DNA of 7,193 nt from Synergistaceae bacterium (GTDB taxonomy: Bacteria > Synergistota > Synergistia > Synergistales > Aminobacteriaceae). A model generated the notes under the pieces. The model was not told the origin of the DNA. It did no database searches and was given only the letters and a program-made list of their open reading frames with translations. The position numbers were made by a program, and so were the translations under genes. The DNA lies in contig JAFTBA010000147.1 in assembly GCA_017458545.1 (NCBI GenBank), positions 1 to 7,193 on the forward strand. The letters are read 5' to 3'. This document shows, one piece after another, positions 6,626 to 7,193 of this stretch (positions within the stretch are counted from its first letter, which is position 1; each line of letters begins with the position of its first letter).

Positions 6626-7159
6626 GTGGAACATGAACTTTCTGACGAGTCTATTGAAGGAATGGCAGTGGCATTTCCTGCGGCGATACTAATAATGTTT
6701 GTGATAATGGTGTTCCTGTTTAACGGTTTCAGACAGACTGTAATAATATTCTTATGTCTTCCGCTGATATTAATCGGTGTAGTGCTTGGGTTATGGGTTG
6801 CAGGAATGGACGTGAGTTTTCTTGCACTGGTAGGAGTATTGAGTCTTGTCGGAATGCTCGCTAAGAACTCGATTGTACTGCTGGATCAGGTGAGTGCGGA
6901 TTTTGCAGCAGGGCGTGACAAGTACGAGGCAATAGTTGAGGACGGAATATCGAGGCTGAGACCCGTTTCAATGTCGGCAATAACTACCGTTCTGGGAATG
7001 GTGCCGCTAATCTGGGATGTTATGTTCGGACCAATGGCAGTAACGATTATGGCAGGGTTAACGGTGAGCACTATACTGACACTGCTGGTTATACCGGTGA
7101 TGACTGCAGTGGCTTATAACGTTCCGTGTCCGGAGGAAGATGACGGTGAAGATGAATAG
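6626..7159 (+). CDS. RND efflux pump permease, C-terminal membrane bundle (TM8-TM12)
   Basis: Continuation of the pump in the same frame directly after the TGA: 177 codons, with a GTG immediately following the stop. Predicted helices are TM8 (about 15-33), TM9 (about 38-60), TM10 (about 64-87), TM11 (about 115-131) and TM12 (about 138-164). TM10 carries VGMLAKNSIVLLDQ; Lys80 corresponds to AcrB Lys940 of the proton relay. The TM11 segment SAITTVLGMVPL has the conserved Thr region. The end is strongly acidic (EEDDGEDE). With the upstream 838 residues and the stop codon this makes 1016 codons, a normal RND length. No proper Shine-Dalgarno precedes the GTG; the nearest G-rich run, GGGGT at about 6603-6607, is roughly 20 bases off. 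If translated at all, it would be by readthrough or by reinitiation at the stop-start junction. It may equally be the dead end of a pseudogene. Confidence 0.8.
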   Translation: MEHELSDESIEGMAVAFPAAILIMFVIMVFLFNGFRQTVIIFLCLPLILIGVVLGLWVAGMDVSFLALVGVLSLVGMLAKNSIVLLDQVSADFAAGRDKYEAIVEDGISRLRPVSMSAITTVLGMVPLIWDVMFGPMAVTIMAGLTVSTILTLLVIPVMTAVAYNVPCPEEDDGEDE

Positions 7160-7167
7160 GAATCATA

Positions 7168-7193
7168 ATGCCTAAAAAGAAGGGTAATAATAC
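7168..7193 (+). CDS. Possible start of a further operon gene, cut by window edge
   Basis: An ATG eight bases after the pump TAG opens a frame reading MPKKKGNN and on past the window end. AGGAA (7158-7162) overlaps the pump stop and is five bases from the ATG, a plausible Shine-Dalgarno. Only eight codons are visible. The lysine-rich start does not look like a signal peptide, so an outer-membrane channel is less likely, but no product can be named. Confidence 0.4.

Noticed and set aside
6623..6680. Selenocysteine insertion at the TGA
   Set aside because: Relatives have Gly, not Cys, here. The only nearby hairpin (stem 6659-6664 with 6672-6678) starts 34 bases downstream, has a bulge and lacks a typical bacterial SECIS loop.
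6886..7071. Minus-strand open frame of 61 codons
   Set aside because: Antisense shadow of the TM10-TM12 part of the pump.

Overview
The window holds two divergent gene sets from what looks like a diderm, flagellated, anaerobic bacterium. The diderm envelope follows from an RND efflux pump, motility from a FliW-CsrA pair, and anaerobiosis from a flavodoxin/ferredoxin protein of the EFR1 type. The gene set and protein style would suit Synergistota, but that is inference; no rRNA or other firm taxonomic marker is present.

Left part, minus strand (1-2015): a tight operon reading fliW, csrA, purE, purM, with purM running off the left edge. The fliW stop directly abuts the csrA start, csrA and purE share an ATGA, and purM starts inside purE. 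Thus a regulator of flagellin and mRNA translation (FliW-CsrA) is translationally tied to two steps of purine biosynthesis. PurE is otherwise class I-like but lacks the second conserved histidine of that class.

Middle (2016-2164): a 149-base divergent control region. It carries an extended -10 promoter for fliW, a perfect TATAAT for the rightward operon, a nearly concentric inverted repeat that could be an operator, and a CsrA-like GGA motif on the Shine-Dalgarno of the first rightward gene.

Right part, plus strand (2165-7193): an efflux operon. It encodes a periplasmic RND adaptor, then a small EFR1-type flavodoxin/two-[4Fe-4S]-ferredoxin protein wedged between adaptor and pump, then the RND permease. 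The permease reading frame is interrupted by one in-frame TGA at 6623-6625, at a place where related pumps usually have glycine, just before the second bundle of membrane helices. The frame continues intact for 177 more codons to a TAG. The two parts together (1016 codons) equal one normal pump, so this is a recent nonsense mutation, a sequencing error, a readthrough site, or a genuinely split pump. No outer-membrane channel gene is in the window. The first codons of another gene may begin at 7168.

There is no non-coding stretch above 300 bases, and I saw no RNA genes, insertion sequences, CRISPR arrays or convincing terminators.
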